From assembly GCA_028023455.1 (NCBI GenBank), contig JAQFVV010006295.1, forward strand, positions 1,446,001 to 1,510,000: a stretch of 64,000 nt of DNA, given 5' to 3'. The notes under the pieces are model-generated. The model worked only from the letters and a program-made list of their open reading frames with translations. It had not been told where the DNA came from and did not search any database. The DNA comes from Epiperipatus broadwayi. Lineage: Eukaryota > Onychophora > Udeonychophora > Euonychophora > Peripatidae. The position numbers and the translations under genes were made by a program. Position 1 is the first letter of the stretch; each line of letters starts with the position of its first letter. Positions 35,318-49,239 of the stretch are shown here, piece after piece.

Positions 35318-35990
35318 TCTATTTACTAGTACTTATAAGGTAATCAGTAGGGACATGATCAAATGCTATCTGAATATCTTGCTGAACTACTAAAGGACTA
35401 TACCTCTTTTCATTCCTAACTGATTCAATTATTGTCTTAAAGAGAAAGGCTACTTGGTCTGTGTTGGCTATTTTCTTTGCAAATTGCATTTTTAATAATT
35501 CTGGCAAGAGTGTGTGATTCCATCTTATCTTTCAATACTAATTCAAGAATTTTAATGCCAAGCAGACTCATATAGATAGGTCTTAAGTTTGTAATCTTGG
35601 AAATCTTTCTGTTTTTGATAAATGGGACTATTGATTAGAGTATAAACCATGGATGTGGTAATAACCTTTTGGTAAAAGAGTACCCATATTTGAGAGAAAT
35701 TCTGCAGTAAACTGGCTCAAATGAGTGTACACAAAATGAGAAACACCATACATAGCAAAGTGACTTGTGTCTGGTATCAAATCCTGTTTTTGTATGAATT
35801 CATTAGATACAAATTCACAGTCACTTTCAGAACTTTGGGATAGGTAAAATAATTCTCTACTTTGAAAACAAAATAACTATACATGGGTAATAGAATGTTA
35901 TTGTTAGTAATGATTTCATCTTGAATTTTGAGTGAATTAGGTACTTTAATTGATTTTGGTTGACCCAAGTCCCATCAGATGTTTGTCTTT
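35318..35990 (-). pseudogene. Non-LTR retrotransposon (LINE) RT remnant
   Basis: On the minus strand, broken frames follow the order of a LINE open reading frame. PNSLKIQDEIITNNN (about 35900-35950) resembles the stretch before the RT. Then come KISKITNLRPIYMSLLGIKI and LELVLKDKM (about 35540-35625), the RT region that normally reads NYRPISL...KILE. In another frame follow TDQVAFLFKTIIESVRNEKR and DIQIAFDHVPTDYL (about 35320-35450), which corresponds to RT motif A with AFD. Stops and frame changes divide the pieces. The YADD active-site block and the endonuclease were not found. CR1/Jockey-type and RTE-type origins are both possible. Confidence 0.68.
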
Positions 35991-36031
35991 AATTGATGAT
36001 GGTTGACCCAAGGCCCATCAGATGTTTTGCG
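35947..36031. repeat. 43-bp tandem duplication at the edge of the LINE remnant
   Basis: GGTTGACCCAAGTCCCATCA at 35958 is repeated at 36001 as GGTTGACCCAAGGCCCATCA. The preceding AATTGAT and the following GATGTTT are also shared. Confidence 0.85.
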
Positions 36032-39000
36032 TAGACCGGGTATGTGGTGTAGCAATGAAATGTCTTTTTTTTATTGCTATATATTCTTTCAAGGTATTAC
36101 ATGTAGTTTTATATTCATCTCTCAATGCCATTATTCTAGTCAATCATCATTTGTTGAAGTTGTGTTAAAATCAAACTAAATAATTTATATTCTCTGAAAT
36201 ATATATTGCACTCTTGATAAATTAGGAACCATACAAGCCTGGATTGATTGTCTTCTCAACACTGTATCACATACCATCTATCATATCACTGTCTAATCCA
36301 CCATCATTGAGATTATTTGCTCTGGCAGGTATAAAATAAAATTTTGATTAATTTTTTTTTTTTCCTTTAATTCCATTTACTTATAAAAAGCATTTTTTTA
36401 TATACTTTGGGTACAAAGTATTTAATTGTATAATAAAGGAGATTATTTGACCTTATAGCTTATGTATTGACAAACAAATTAGAAGAATTATGTCACTATC
36501 AAAGAATCAGATATGTTCTTGCTTACTTTAAAAAAAAAAAACTGAAATATCTTAGAGAGTTAGAAAGCACAATGAAAAGGGGGTGATAAGTTGAAGAACA
36601 GTTACATTGGGATCAGAAAGCATTGGACACTTTTACAATAAAATAGAAAATAAAGAATAAATTTTAAAAAAAATGTCTAAAAGAAATTGATCTGAAAATA
36701 ATGTAGTAATTATCCACTTTTGAAATTTACAAGAAAAAAATAACTGTCATACATTTGCTATCTCATTATAGCAGTACTATTCTATAAAATAATGAAAACT
36801 ACTTTGGTGTGTTTATTGATAAGTCTGTTTTTCTAAGATAGCTTTCTGGCAAAAAACTTAACATAATACGTCATTTTTTTCATATTGTGAATGCAAATAA
36901 TGCTTCATTATAAAAATTCATGCTTAAATAGATAAATACTTACGTTAAACTTTAATGTTTATATTTTCTAGTATTTAGTTCTTTTGAAAATTGATATTAT
37001 TTTTATCATTCATGATTTGCCAAAAGAATTAAAGAATTTGAAATCAATAAATTATTTCATCTTTTGTTAAAAATTCTAACTTTGATATTTTTTATAGGCA
37101 GTTTTAAAATGTTTAAAATCATTTTTACTGTCAATTTGGTTTAGGAAAATAGACTACCTCTCAAATCTTTTTGTAAAATCTTTTAAATTCTGTCTTTGCA
37201 CATACTAGGTAATATGTGAAAAAACAAATTCAAACATTGTTTATCGTTCATCCATGTTGCTTATATATAGAGCAATAAACAATATAGTATTGTTTAAGCT
37301 TTAGTTACTTTAACTAAAATATGCCTTTATTTATGCCTTTTTTTTAAAAAAAATGCTTATATCTAAAAATAATTGCTTTGAAATTAATGGGGAAAGAAAT
37401 CAATATATCTAAAAAGAACTTTAATATAAAAAATAATTTATATGTATGCATATTTTATACAAACGCTGGATATTGATTATTCATAGAGTGATTAAGTTTG
37501 GCAATCACTGACATGCTTCCAACAAATGAATGTATATGTGCACATATATATGTGATTATGTATAAGAATCGTTTAATATAGATTTAATGTATCAATTGCT
37601 TTACAAACACGCTGATATTTGACCTTTATTGACATTTTGAAATTTTTTTTTGGACCTAAGTAAGGCTTATAATCTAATTATTAGAAGTATCTGTATATTC
37701 TTACCTGGAAAATGAACAAGAAAACTGACTCATTTGATTAAACTAATGAGTGTTATCAGTGGGTTACTTAAATAATGTTTACTTTTGTATGTTTAAATGT
37801 ATATGTGTGATATTACATGTTTGGTTTACAGTTCAGATAAATAAAAGTATTTTTACTAGATGACATAATTTAATTTTACAATGCCAGTTTTTAATTGGCT
37901 GATTATTTGAATAGATTATTAATATATTAAAAATCCTATTACTTAGATATTTATATGAAAATCTTCTAATTATTATTTTTAACTGAATATACACTTAATT
38001 ATATCATAGCTGAATTTAAAAAAAAATAGATGGCACATTTATATATATTCAAATAGTTTTGTGCAAATAATTTTGATATTGATTGAAAAATCTAAATCAC
38101 TGATAATATTATTTTAAGAATCAGTGCAATTTGTTTGTGTGAATAAAACTCTCAATTAAAGTAGCTTAATTTATTTATTTTTAAAAAAAACCCATATAAT
38201 TTTAGGATTAGAGTTTGCATTATAATTATTCTAATAATGGTAAACAGCAAGTTATGATTGGCTGAAGAAAGAATGCTTGTATTATGATCATAACATTGAT
38301 GTTTTTGTGTTATGTTAATAATTATAAATGGAATTTTAAGGAATTTTGCTGCTTTATGATTTCTTAACAATTCATTCAAATTTTAGAAAGAAGGTCAAGT
38401 AATAAATCTTTCATTAAAAACAATTTTTTTATTGGTGATATCAAAATGACAAAGTGTTATTATTCTGCTAGTTAATTTCAGTTTATGAGGGTTTTTTTTT
38501 TATATTTTTAAGAATGATTTTCATTTGTAAATTTATATTTGTAACAAATAATAAAGGTTTTGGAAATATAGTGTAGAGTTGTTGTTTTGTTTTTTTTAAA
38601 AAAAAAAAGGTTGTCACTGGGGATTATCAAACAAGCATGGAAGTCAGTTTAATAGTGAAATGGTTTTTAAAAGGTACAGTATTTTCACTGTTAAGGTTTA
38701 ACAATTCCATCTTTAACATGTAGATTTCCAACAATTTTTACTTTAAGTTCACTTTTAAAAAAATTTTTTTTTTAATGAACAGTATTCACTTTCCAAATTC
38801 TGTATTTATCATTTATAATTAAAAAAGTTTAATGTACATTTAAAATTTACATTAGCAAAATTTGATTGACTACTCATATAAAAACCTTTAGAGTAGAATA
38901 ATATTATAACTAGATATATAAATTTCTGATTTCGTTTAAGGACAATTCATTTTACATCTTATTACAGTAAGTTGCAAAAACTTACAAATTGATATGAAGA

Positions 39001-41563
39001 TCTAAGTTAGCTACACAGAATTATAGTTCAGAGTATATTATTAAAATATAGTGCATATTTATCATTCATTTGTTTATTAATTTATTTAAATTTTTGTTTA
39101 GCATAATTTTGCAGAAAGTAGATAGATATACACACTCATATTTCTATATCCACATATATCCAGATCTTTATTTTGATCAAGGCATTGTTATATTTTTTTA
39201 TTTTTTAAAATTCTATTTTGGCAATATATTATTTGACCTCTCATTATAAATTATTATTATTTGTAACCATAATTGCTTTATAAATGAAGAAAACAAAATA
39301 TTCTCATTGCAGAAAATAATGGAAATAATAATATGAATGAATAATACTAATTGTAGTAATGTTGTGTTGTTAGGGGTAAAAAAAAATCCCATCTCCCTGT
39401 AAATTATATCTATAGAAATTGTAATGGATTCCAAACAATTAATTAGTGTAAAGAATAAATAATTTATTATTTCACATGTTTTAATAAAAATTAATTTAAT
39501 ACTGCAAAGAATATAAATTAACTATTAAAAGCTATTATAATATATTAGTTATGTTATTAATGAATATTTGCATTTAGTTCTAATTGAAGTATATACATAA
39601 ATTATAATGATTGAAAGTAATGATAAAGTGGATAAATAGATTTTTAACAAGAATAGACTATTTGCAGTTTTAAGATATAAATTATTTTTAACAAACAATT
39701 AACACTTTGAAGCTATATATGTAATTATGATTAATGAAAAGTTGACATGACCAATCATGCATAGCAAAAATTAGTGATTTAAATGAAAAAAAGTAATTCA
39801 CAAATTAGAAAATATAAATGCAAGCAATATAAAAATAATAAGAGAAAACCAGAAGAATCTTATTAATTTTATCTGCATTCTGCATGATTGCAATGGAAAA
39901 TTTTTCGAACAATGTGGTAAAAACTTTTATTTCTCTACAAATGAAAGCATCATAGTTCAGTAGCTGTTAAATAAAATTTACAAAAACTTAATCATACACA
40001 AAAAACAAAAGTACAACTGATTTAAAAATATGATATCTTGGTGCATTTTCTATAAATAAAGTACTATCAATATCTTTTAAATTAAACTCAAAAGAAAATT
40101 TTATGTTTACAAGTTAAATGTAAAGTTAATGCTTTACAATGGATCTTTACAATTGATGGAATCCAGAAAATCAAATAAAGATTGAAATCATAAATAATAG
40201 GAATCAAATACTCACAGAAATGGTGTTATTATTTAATCAGTAGCTCTCACACTAAAATTGTAGCTTTCCTGAAAATATTGATATAAAAAACACTTTTATA
40301 TATAAATATAAGAATTTTACCTTCAAATTAAAAATGTTTAGATTTTTTTGGCAAAATGAAATGCATCTTTTTATTATTATTGATTTCCAAATAACAAACT
40401 CTTATTTGGCAATATTTTTCAAAATTTTCACATCTATAAATTAAAAATATCATCTATTTTGTTTTTCTACTGCATGCATTTTATAAGATTTTTTAATCTT
40501 TTAATACTTTAAAACTAATTTTTTTATAGGTTTAAGTTTATTTCTTAAATCATTTTACATTTTAATGAGATTTTTTTATATAAAAGAAATTTATTTAAAA
40601 CATATATTTATTTGATCATTGAAACAGTAATGTTTATTTATTTTGAATTACATTTTATTAAAGTAAAAGTTTATTTTGTTTCAAATTTACATAATAATTT
40701 TAAAAATAGTGCTACAAAAACTATACTTTTATTTCAAATTAATTTTTGTTATTTATAAAACCACTAAAATAATTTTTAATGTATGTGGGCATGTTTTTAT
40801 ACAATTATTAAAGCTGACATATATTATTCCACCTTTATTGTTACAAGTGAAATTGCCTTGACAACAGATTGGGATTGCTGATTGATATTGGAATTGTCTA
40901 AGTGTTGATTGATTTTAATGATGTTATTATTTATATAATATTTTTAAGTTGGATTTTTACACTTGATAAAACACAATTTCCAAATCACTTAATTGTAATA
41001 ATAAAAATAAAATTGAATGCCTTTATTTATTGCTCACGAGTTAATAAGAAGTTCATACTGATCCTGGAATCAATGCAAAGATCTTACTCACCAGAATCTC
41101 TGCAGTAAACCATAGAGAGCAAAATTTGTAAATATTATAGAATTTTAGAATAATTTGAAAATTATTATATATAGACATTTGGTGGGTTTTTTTTACATTT
41201 ACATAATATCAGTAAATATCAAAATTGATTACAATTTGCTTTAAGATATTTTTTATTAATCAAATTAATAATCAATTTTGTTTTACTTCAAGCTAAAATG
41301 TAATTACCATGTAATTACTGTTATTAGATTTTATAAAATAAAAATATTAAAGAAAATATAAAATATTTTAGTAATAATTATCAAATATATATAATATTAG
41401 ATACTTTTTAAAACACAAAAGATAAAGTATGAGTGATTTAAATTATGGAATTCATGTACATAATTGGATTGTTATATTCATTTTTACATTTTCATTTTAG
41501 TTCAGTTATCTCCATAGGCATTTTATGAAGTCTCATAGTTGTTATTTTCTTAATTCTCTACTC
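36032..41563. other. AT-rich non-coding sequence
   Basis: No gene or named element is recognised in 5.5 kb. Poly-A/T runs and chance open frames of 60-75 codons are present (38152-38379 -, 39213-39434 -, 40676-41108 +). A mildly GC-richer patch lies at 36220-36330. Confidence 0.4.
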
Positions 41564-42026
41564 CAGGGGTCAGCCAACTATGATTCGCCATTCACATGAT
41601 TTGGTGGCTCTTTTTATCATGGTAAATGTAAACCCATTTTTTTATTTTCTCTTGCAGTTTATAAATAAATATTTTGATGAGAGGGAAAATGTGCATTTCA
41701 ATGTTGTTTCTTGAATTTAACCTTATCATAGAATAGCAATTATTGTATATGATGAATATTTAAATTTTAGAAATTTGTGAATAAATCAAACTGTCAAAGT
41801 ATTTTTTTGTTTATTTTTAAGAGAATTTTTATTTTTGTTGAGATATATATGGATTCTATTATGTTCTGTTACTAAAATAAAATGTTCACATATATTCATA
41901 GCCATTCAGAAATTTGTATTTTTTATGAACATATTTTTCACCTCTTTTCTTGTGGCTCTTTAATGTGGGAAGGGAGAGAGATTTAAACAAAATAGTTATT
42001 TGTGCTAAAAAGTTTTCTGACCCCTG
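41564..42026. mobile_element. Non-autonomous hAT-like element
   Basis: The first ten bases, CAGGGGTCAG, are matched exactly by the inverted right end (CTGACCCCTG), and both sides continue as A/C-rich sequence. CAGGGGT ends are typical of hAT elements. The flanking 8-mers CTCTACTC and CTCTGACA share only their first four bases, so the target duplication is decayed or coincidental. TGGTGGCTC inside the left end and TTGTGGCTC inside the right lie in the same orientation. No transposase motif is seen in the 463 bases. Confidence 0.6.
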
Positions 42027-42539
42027 CTCTGACATTCTACACTGTACATATATAAATATTTATGCAGCTTAGTAATACAAAAGTGTTTAATTTTTCAATA
42101 ATGTAGATTTTTAAGAGTTAAGTTAAATGGATGGCAAATAAAGGCAAGCAGCAATGATAATAATGTGTAATTATTGGTGGTCAATGGTAGAATTTATTGA
42201 TTTCATCATTAAAATTACTTTCAGCAAAAATATATGTAGAATATATGAAATCTTGATTATTAGCCAGCCTTATACATGAATTATAATACAGACATGTAAA
42301 CAACATCAAAAAACAGATGTAAGTCAGTGCAGACTTCAATCTTTTTTGTCTCATGCTGATTGTAGTGTTGGTTTTCATTGGTTTAAAAAGTACTTCTGGT
42401 AATTCAATGTGCATCTGAAAGGGATTCTGGCTTTTAAAAAAAAATTGTTTCAAGCAAGAAATCATTAAACATATCACTTACATAAAAGTATTCTAATTAT
42501 ATCCTGATTATAAAAAATATAAAATAAGTAAGAGAGAAT

Positions 42540-42770
42540 AGTGCATTTTCTTGTCATGTCTAGAGCTTGGTTTTGAATCTAGGCCAAATGATTTTTTTTC
42601 AAGTAACTTAGGGATTTTTTTTGACCAAGTAGTAGGATTCAGATAATCCAGCATCATTCAACATTGATCAATAAATGAGTATCTAGCTATCATTAACTAA
42701 AGTGCCCAATAAGAATAGAAAACCATTTAACACCATACTATGTGGCATTTGGAAAGCTACTACCTTTTTT
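42540..42770 (+). mobile_element. Possible tRNA-derived SINE, decayed
   Basis: GGTTTTGAATCTAGG at about 42569-42583 is close to a Pol III B box. The downstream body contains AATAAATGAGTATCTAGC (about 42671-42688), similar to the TAAATGGATGCCTAATTG body motif of the SINE at 10.25 kb. The sequence ends in an 11-base T run, not an A tail. No A box is clear. Old and uncertain. Confidence 0.38.
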
Positions 42771-45700
42771 TTTTTTATGAGGAGTAATTGAAGAAATCCT
42801 TTCCATGCAGAGAGTTATTTATTAAAATGACTGTTTTAACTTTACTCTAATGAATTTATATCAAAGTGTGACCATTATTGATATCGTAAGCTATTGCCAA
42901 TTACTTTTTTGAGGATATATACACACATGAAGATATATAAAATAAAAAATTATATAACATTAAACTATTAGTAAATTAACAAATTTATACTAAAATTCAT
43001 TTGACCATGATTTCTATTGGTGCAATAGACAAAACGATTGTCCAGAGAATTTTAATATAAATTATTATTTTACTAATAAGTTCATGTTATATGACATATG
43101 TGTGTGTATCTTAATGTGACTCATTTTTACAAGTCACTTTTTCTGCTTTGCTATTTTTATTAGAAGTACATACGTAAGCACTTTCAAACTTGTAATAGTT
43201 TTAATAAAGAAATGAATAGTAATAACAAAAAGTAAAAACCTTTCAAAAACTGTCATTAATATTTCAGTAAGCATATATAGAGGAGGTGGAAATCTTTTTA
43301 GAGAAGTTTAAATAGAGAAGTAATCTATAAATCAAGTATATATTTAGACTTCCTTTTAATAATCTCTAGTATTTGAATATTTTGTCTAAAAATGGAAAAT
43401 ACCACATTAAAATATATATTACAAACTAAATCTGCTCATATAAATAGTCTTTTTTCTTCTTTTTAGTTTTATTAAATTCATATACAGTTATACACATACA
43501 TATCAAATAATCACTTATTGTGTGAATTTAATTTATATGATATAAATCAATATAATAAATATTAATAATGTTTTGCTTTATATCCAAATTGTGAAATTAT
43601 ATTTCATCAAAATTTTGCAAATGCCTTGTATATATTTTAAAACTTCAATCTCACAAATAGACATTTTTCAATTCTTCCGTGTAAATATCAGTTATTCATT
43701 TACATCCTTAGGAAATACTTGTATTATTATTTTAACATTTATTGTTATTATAATTTGAAATCCTTTAAATTTTATAACAATGAATGAAAAAAAAAAACAA
43801 GCAGTTGTTAATCATTTAATTTTGAAAGAAAAATTATATATAAATACATAACAGACAAAAGTCAACCAACTAAGGATTTTGAAAATACTAAAAATACAGG
43901 CGCACCACCATTAAATCTGAAGTGCAAAATTTGAATCCTTTTTTAAAAAAAATATTTTTAAGACAACTAATATGACCTTGCAAAGATATAATACACAGAC
44001 TACAATTTCTGCAGTACATACATTAATAAAAAAAAGTTGAACGTCAAAAAAGGAAAATTATATAGTCAGTTTTCTATTTGTAATATTTCCTTTACAAAGA
44101 AATCAAACCTATTCATAAGTTTTATAAATTTCCCTACTGTCTGAATAATCCAGAAACAAAGAAATTGTGCTAGAGCATATTTTAAATAAGAAATGAAATT
44201 GATAAATGTTACAAAGTAGTAACTTTTATTGTCAGATTGCTAAATTCCTACCTTAATCAAAATTAAAAAGAAAAACCATGTAGTCAAAGTTTAATATCTG
44301 TACACTTTTTTTCAAGAAGTTAAATTTATTCTTAAGTTTTTTATGAAAATCGTAACTTTATATAATTTAGTATCCAAAAAGTTAAAAATTGACTGATTCT
44401 ATACTAAATGTTTATTTTCAATAAAAATTGGTAAATTATTACATCAGTTAAGATTTTAAAAAATTGCATGATCAGAGCAAAGTCAGGAAACACATTTTTA
44501 TAAAGAAGTTTTTTTAAAAGCAAAAAATTTGCAATTGTTTACATTAAAAAATAATTTTCAGAGGAATAAACCCCACACATATATACACAATATTACATTA
44601 AATGTAATCTTTAATACATTATTTATTGAACTTTAATTTATCTATAAATACGTGTATTTATTTGCAATTCTAATAGCTGGAATCAAAATATTTGTGATTT
44701 TATATTAAAAGTTTATTTTCAGAAAGAAATGATAGCAATTTTCATCTTCATGCAAAATTATATAACTAATTTAATATAGAAAATAAGTTTTTAGAATACA
44801 TTTTATTATATATATTGAATTGTTAAAAAGTCATGTCAGTTTGTTTGTTATTTATTCTCAGTATTATATAAAATATAAACCGAAATGTAAACAGAAAATA
44901 ATTTTTGTGAAGTGCTGATTTTCATAGTATAATTAGTTTTTGGAAAAACTGTAAATTTACACTTTTATTATGAATTTGGGACTATTTAAAGATTAATTCA
45001 TAAAAATAAAATAATTAAATTAAATTAAATATATATATTAAATGATAAATTACTATTAGCTATGCTGTGTTATTCTGTCTAAGAGAGGGGGGGGGTAAAA
45101 CTTTTGAAAAATGTATATTTATATCACAATTTTCAAATACTGTGCCAGTGACTATATTCCATTACATGCAGTAATTAAAATTATAAAATGTTGATTTCGA
45201 ATTAAGAAAATAATAAAAGCTTTTGAAAAATGCATATCATTGTAAAGAGGAACTGATACTATATCCACGGTCATTTGATAAGTTTCAGAATTCTGAGACA
45301 AAATATTATAAAGTGATAGGTAATTGTTTTCTCTGTTCATGGATTTGGATGATTATTTATTTATTCATTCACATATTTGTATTAAGGGTAATAATCAACT
45401 TTAATACAACACATATTTAAATGTGGTTTGATTTATATTTTGAATATATGATATATATATATGTGAGAGTATGTGTTTAATAATTAAGAAATATATATAG
45501 TAATTAGTTTTATATATGAAAATAGTGCAAAACATTCAACAAACTAATTTTATTTTTTTGGTTCTACAATTTATAAGAAAGAGAATAGCTTTTATTTATT
45601 TAGAGACAAGTAGTTTAGTGTAATAATTTCTGAGTCCATAAATAAACACAGTTATTAATTTTTTAAAGTTTAGAATATATAAACTCATTCATAGAGCAGC

Positions 45701-46343
45701 TAACCCTGAGTATGTTATTTCTTGCTATAAGTTAGCTTAAATGAATACAAAAATTGATGCATGGTTTATTTACCATTTAAGAGCTTAGAGGTCAGATAAA
45801 AGTGATTATTTTTTTATCTAACCAATGAACTGGCATTAATGGTAGATAGTGATCATTCTTTACAAGTTTATTAAAATGATTCTTTAGTAATCTGATTTTT
45901 AAATTAACTATTTTGAATGTTTAGCTCCATATTGAATTTTTAAAAAATTCATTTGAGACCAATTTTTACAATAATTTCAGTTTTAATAATGTTAGAGCAA
46001 AATGCTATATATTAACAGAAAATAAAAAAACTAAAGAAAATGAATAAGGCTAAGAAAAGTAGTGATTACCATTAAAAAGGTAAGAAAAAAAAAATTTCAA
46101 TATCTGAAAAAAATATTATTTTATTGTTTGTTCATATTTTTTTTGTATTCTTCACAAAATTCTCATTCAAAATGTATATAATATTTCTTACCTGATATAA
46201 TCCATAGCTTCAGAATTTACAAAAGAGAACCATAACAATCCATCATATTTTCTTGTACCACAGAAGTGAAAAAAATTTCAAGGCATCTATAAGAAAAAAG
46301 ATTCTTCCTAAATGAAAGATACAAAATAAATCATTTCCAGAAG
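42771..46343. other. AT-rich non-coding sequence
   Basis: No gene is recognised. There is a short GC-richer patch near 43895-43930 (CAGGCGCACCACCATT) and a G9 run near 45087-45095. Confidence 0.4.
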
Positions 46344-46646
46344 GTGGATATGATTTGTAATCATAGTAGTTGGCTTCTTCATTTTATATTTTTTGTGCAC
46401 ATCAGTGATGCTATCTTGTTACATTTATTGTCCCACGGAAATATAATTTATTTACATATAGTTCATTTGCTAACTGTAGACTTGGAAAATGTGATGCAAG
46501 ATATGGCAAAACTACTGACTCCACAGCATGAATATCAAAACATAGGCAATAATCTGGATTTGATTCTTTGCCTGCATAAATTCCTTGTATACATAACTAA
46601 TGTGGCCATCACCACACACCCACCATTTGAAACTTCTCTTTATTGA
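46344..46646 (+). pseudogene. Possible LINE endonuclease C-terminal fragment
   Basis: The 100-codon open frame contains MAKLLTPQHEYQNIGNNLDL, ILCLHKFLVYITNVAITTHP and PFETSLY. The layout recalls the end of the AP-type endonuclease of LINEs: an Asn-Asn-x-Leu-Asp-Leu-Ile core, about 15 residues to a Val-rich strand, then a Pro-Phe-x-Thr-Ser box. That box normally leads to the catalytic Asp-His, which reads Leu-Tyr here. The rest of the endonuclease and the RT are not seen nearby. If correct, it is a truncated dead relic; the motif is weak. Confidence 0.45.
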
Positions 46647-49059
46647 TTTTAAGAGTTTATATTGTCACATGATACTATGCCCAGTAAATTTTGTGATTGC
46701 TTCATCTCTGCAATCTTTCTGGACATCTGATAATCAACTTTAAAATATACATTGCACTGCTCTATAATAGCCTAATTTTATAGATGCAGTTAAAATCATT
46801 ACTTGTTATACAAACAGACATACTAGTACATACTAATGCAAATACAGACATGCTAATAAATTATTAAACATTTTGAATCATTATGTCTATAAAATAAGGT
46901 TGCCTCAAACTTAGATCTGAGCCCCAAATTACATTGTACTTAATAGCCTAATTTACAAATATAATTTTATGCAGACGTGTTAGTACAAAGAAATACATTA
47001 ATAAAAAAAATTAAAATTGAATACTTATATATAATATACAGTGTTATATTTATTTTTTTGAGATGAAGGCCTTGAAATTGCAAAATCTTCAAAGCATGTT
47101 GAATCCATTTTCTAATTACATTTTGCCATTAAAACATTTATGCTTTTGTTTTCTCCATAGAATCTAATGAATTGTGCAGAAAAAAAAATTAAAAGGGTTA
47201 TTTTTAGAAAAATTAATAAAAAATTGAATTTTTATCCAATTTTAACATGGATCCATATAAAAATGAAATTGAATCACAGAGAATGATAGCATTGGCATAT
47301 GTGTAGTCCATTTAGTATTCCTCCAATTTTAAAATGAAAACAAATAAATTTTAATTTCAAAAGAATAAGCAGGAGCCACACTAATTTTTGTGAAATAGTT
47401 AAATAAGATATTCAGAATTACTTGTTCCATGAATAAATTTAAATAATAATAGTATTAAAAAAAAAAGAAAGATATTTTTTCTTTTATTTTTACTTATTTG
47501 ATTCTGAAAGATAAAAAGAAAATGGGGATAATTTTTTATTTAAAAGCAATAACATTTTTTTAAAAAATAATAATAATAATTATGAAATTGTTCATTACAG
47601 AATATCTATTATTTTAGATATTAAAAATGTGATGATTCAAATAATTTTTTTTTTCATTTAATAAACAAAATAGTTCTATATAAAAGTATTAGTAGTATAG
47701 TACCATTCTGTAAATAAGTCAGTTCAAAAAAAGTGAGTTTTAATTTATTTCATTAATAAAGTTTTATATATTTTTTACATTAATTATTTTAGACAAAACA
47801 TTATAGAACTGTTTATTGGTTATTTCAGAATATTAATATTTATATTAATCAATGGATTTCTTTAGCTATTTGATGTCTTTTTTTTTTTTATTGAAAAAAT
47901 AAAAAATGCATGTATAAAAAGATATAATATTTATTCAAAATTATTTTGGTTTGTATCAGAAATAATGTTAACTAGCTGTATTTGCAGCTTTGCTCATGTT
48001 AATAGTATAATATTACAAATAAAAATATAAAAGAATGATAATTTTTGACTGACTCATGAATCCCTAATAAGTAATAACATTTATATAGCTTGGGCTTTAT
48101 CGCATTCCTATTAATATTTAGGAGATCTAATGATTTATAAAAACTCCATATTACAATACTTACTACAATTTATTCTATATTAGTTATGTCAAATTTATAT
48201 CATGCAGATTCTTCTTTATTTGTGATATATAGATTTGTATTGTTTCCATTATATCTTATTAGTGAATTTGATGCATTGCTATTTTAATTTACATTCATAC
48301 GCTGCCATGATAATTAGTGATATGAATATTGATTTATTAACTTAAAAGCATAATTCTAATTATAGGTTCTCAGATTTATTATATAGTTATGGTTTTTGTA
48401 AAGTAACTTTTTTTTATCCATGCATGTAACACAGTCTTGTAAATTTATGTTTGATCATAGTGAGACTTAATCAGCATATTTCAATTATAAGTTATGCTTA
48501 TCTAATATTGTCATTACAGATCGTGTTAGATTAAATAATTATTATGCAATCAATGCTAAGATTGTTTTTGGCATGAATCATGTAAACACAGCCTTTTTAT
48601 AAATTTTAAAAATATCTGTGCTTCTTTAAGTGCTAAAGTAATTGATTTTATCAAATTGGTTAGTAAAAATAGGAAGTGCTTTGTGTGGATGGGTCAATTA
48701 ATTGAGAAAATTAATTTGAGAAAGCTATAAAACATTCTAACATTAATTTGATTTGTTTAAAGTGGCTTAATAAGGAAATTAAGTCGTTTATTAAAAAAGT
48801 TAAATCACATTATTGTATGGAATTCTTTTGTAATAAAAATATTTTTAAAATGGAAAATAATTCTTTGAATAAAAAATGCCCAGTCAAATTAATTTCATTA
48901 AAAATAATGATACATTAGAAGTACATGGAAATGAAAAAGATATTATTGGTCAAAAAAAAAAATTAATATTTTTTTATATATATGTCACAAGGGGAAGCTT
49001 CAATTAGTAGTTGGATTTTGAATCATTCTGATTCTTTATTTGTATATATATATTTTCAT
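46647..49059. other. AT-rich non-coding sequence
   Basis: No gene is recognised. It is long and nearly featureless, with A/T runs and a TA tract near 48970-48980. Confidence 0.4.
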
Positions 49060-49133
49060 GGGAAGTGAACCGCTAACCCGGAACAACTGCTTGTAAGGCA
49101 GCTGTGCTAACCACTCGACTACCATTGCTTGAC
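49060..49133 (-). mobile_element. tRNA-derived SINE, B (copy 2)
   Basis: On the minus strand the sequence has a good A box, TAGTCGAGTGGTTAGCAC, an anticodon-like arm GCTGC-CTTACAA-GCAGT (loop reading UAC, as in tRNA-Val), and a B-box-like GGTTCACTTCC. It shares most of its sequence with the copy at 12481. The B box and T arm deviate from a functional tRNA, and no stable acceptor stem is visible, so a SINE head is preferred over a tRNA gene. Confidence 0.75.
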
Positions 49134-49239
49134 ATTTGTATATTTCTGATACTTGGTTATTGATTATTTAAAAAATACATTTGCTTTTATAAAAATGTAC
49201 TTTACTTATTTAATCTTTATCTTTGTCTATTTTTTAGAG

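Noticed and set aside
42181-42477. 98-codon minus-strand frame downstream of the hAT-like element as transposase
   Set aside because: It lies outside the element and shows no BED finger or hAT dimerisation motif.
49060-49133. A functional tRNA-Val gene on the minus strand
   Set aside because: The A box and anticodon arm are good, but the B box is off-consensus, the T arm does not pair properly, no acceptor stem is evident, and a second decayed copy exists at 12481.
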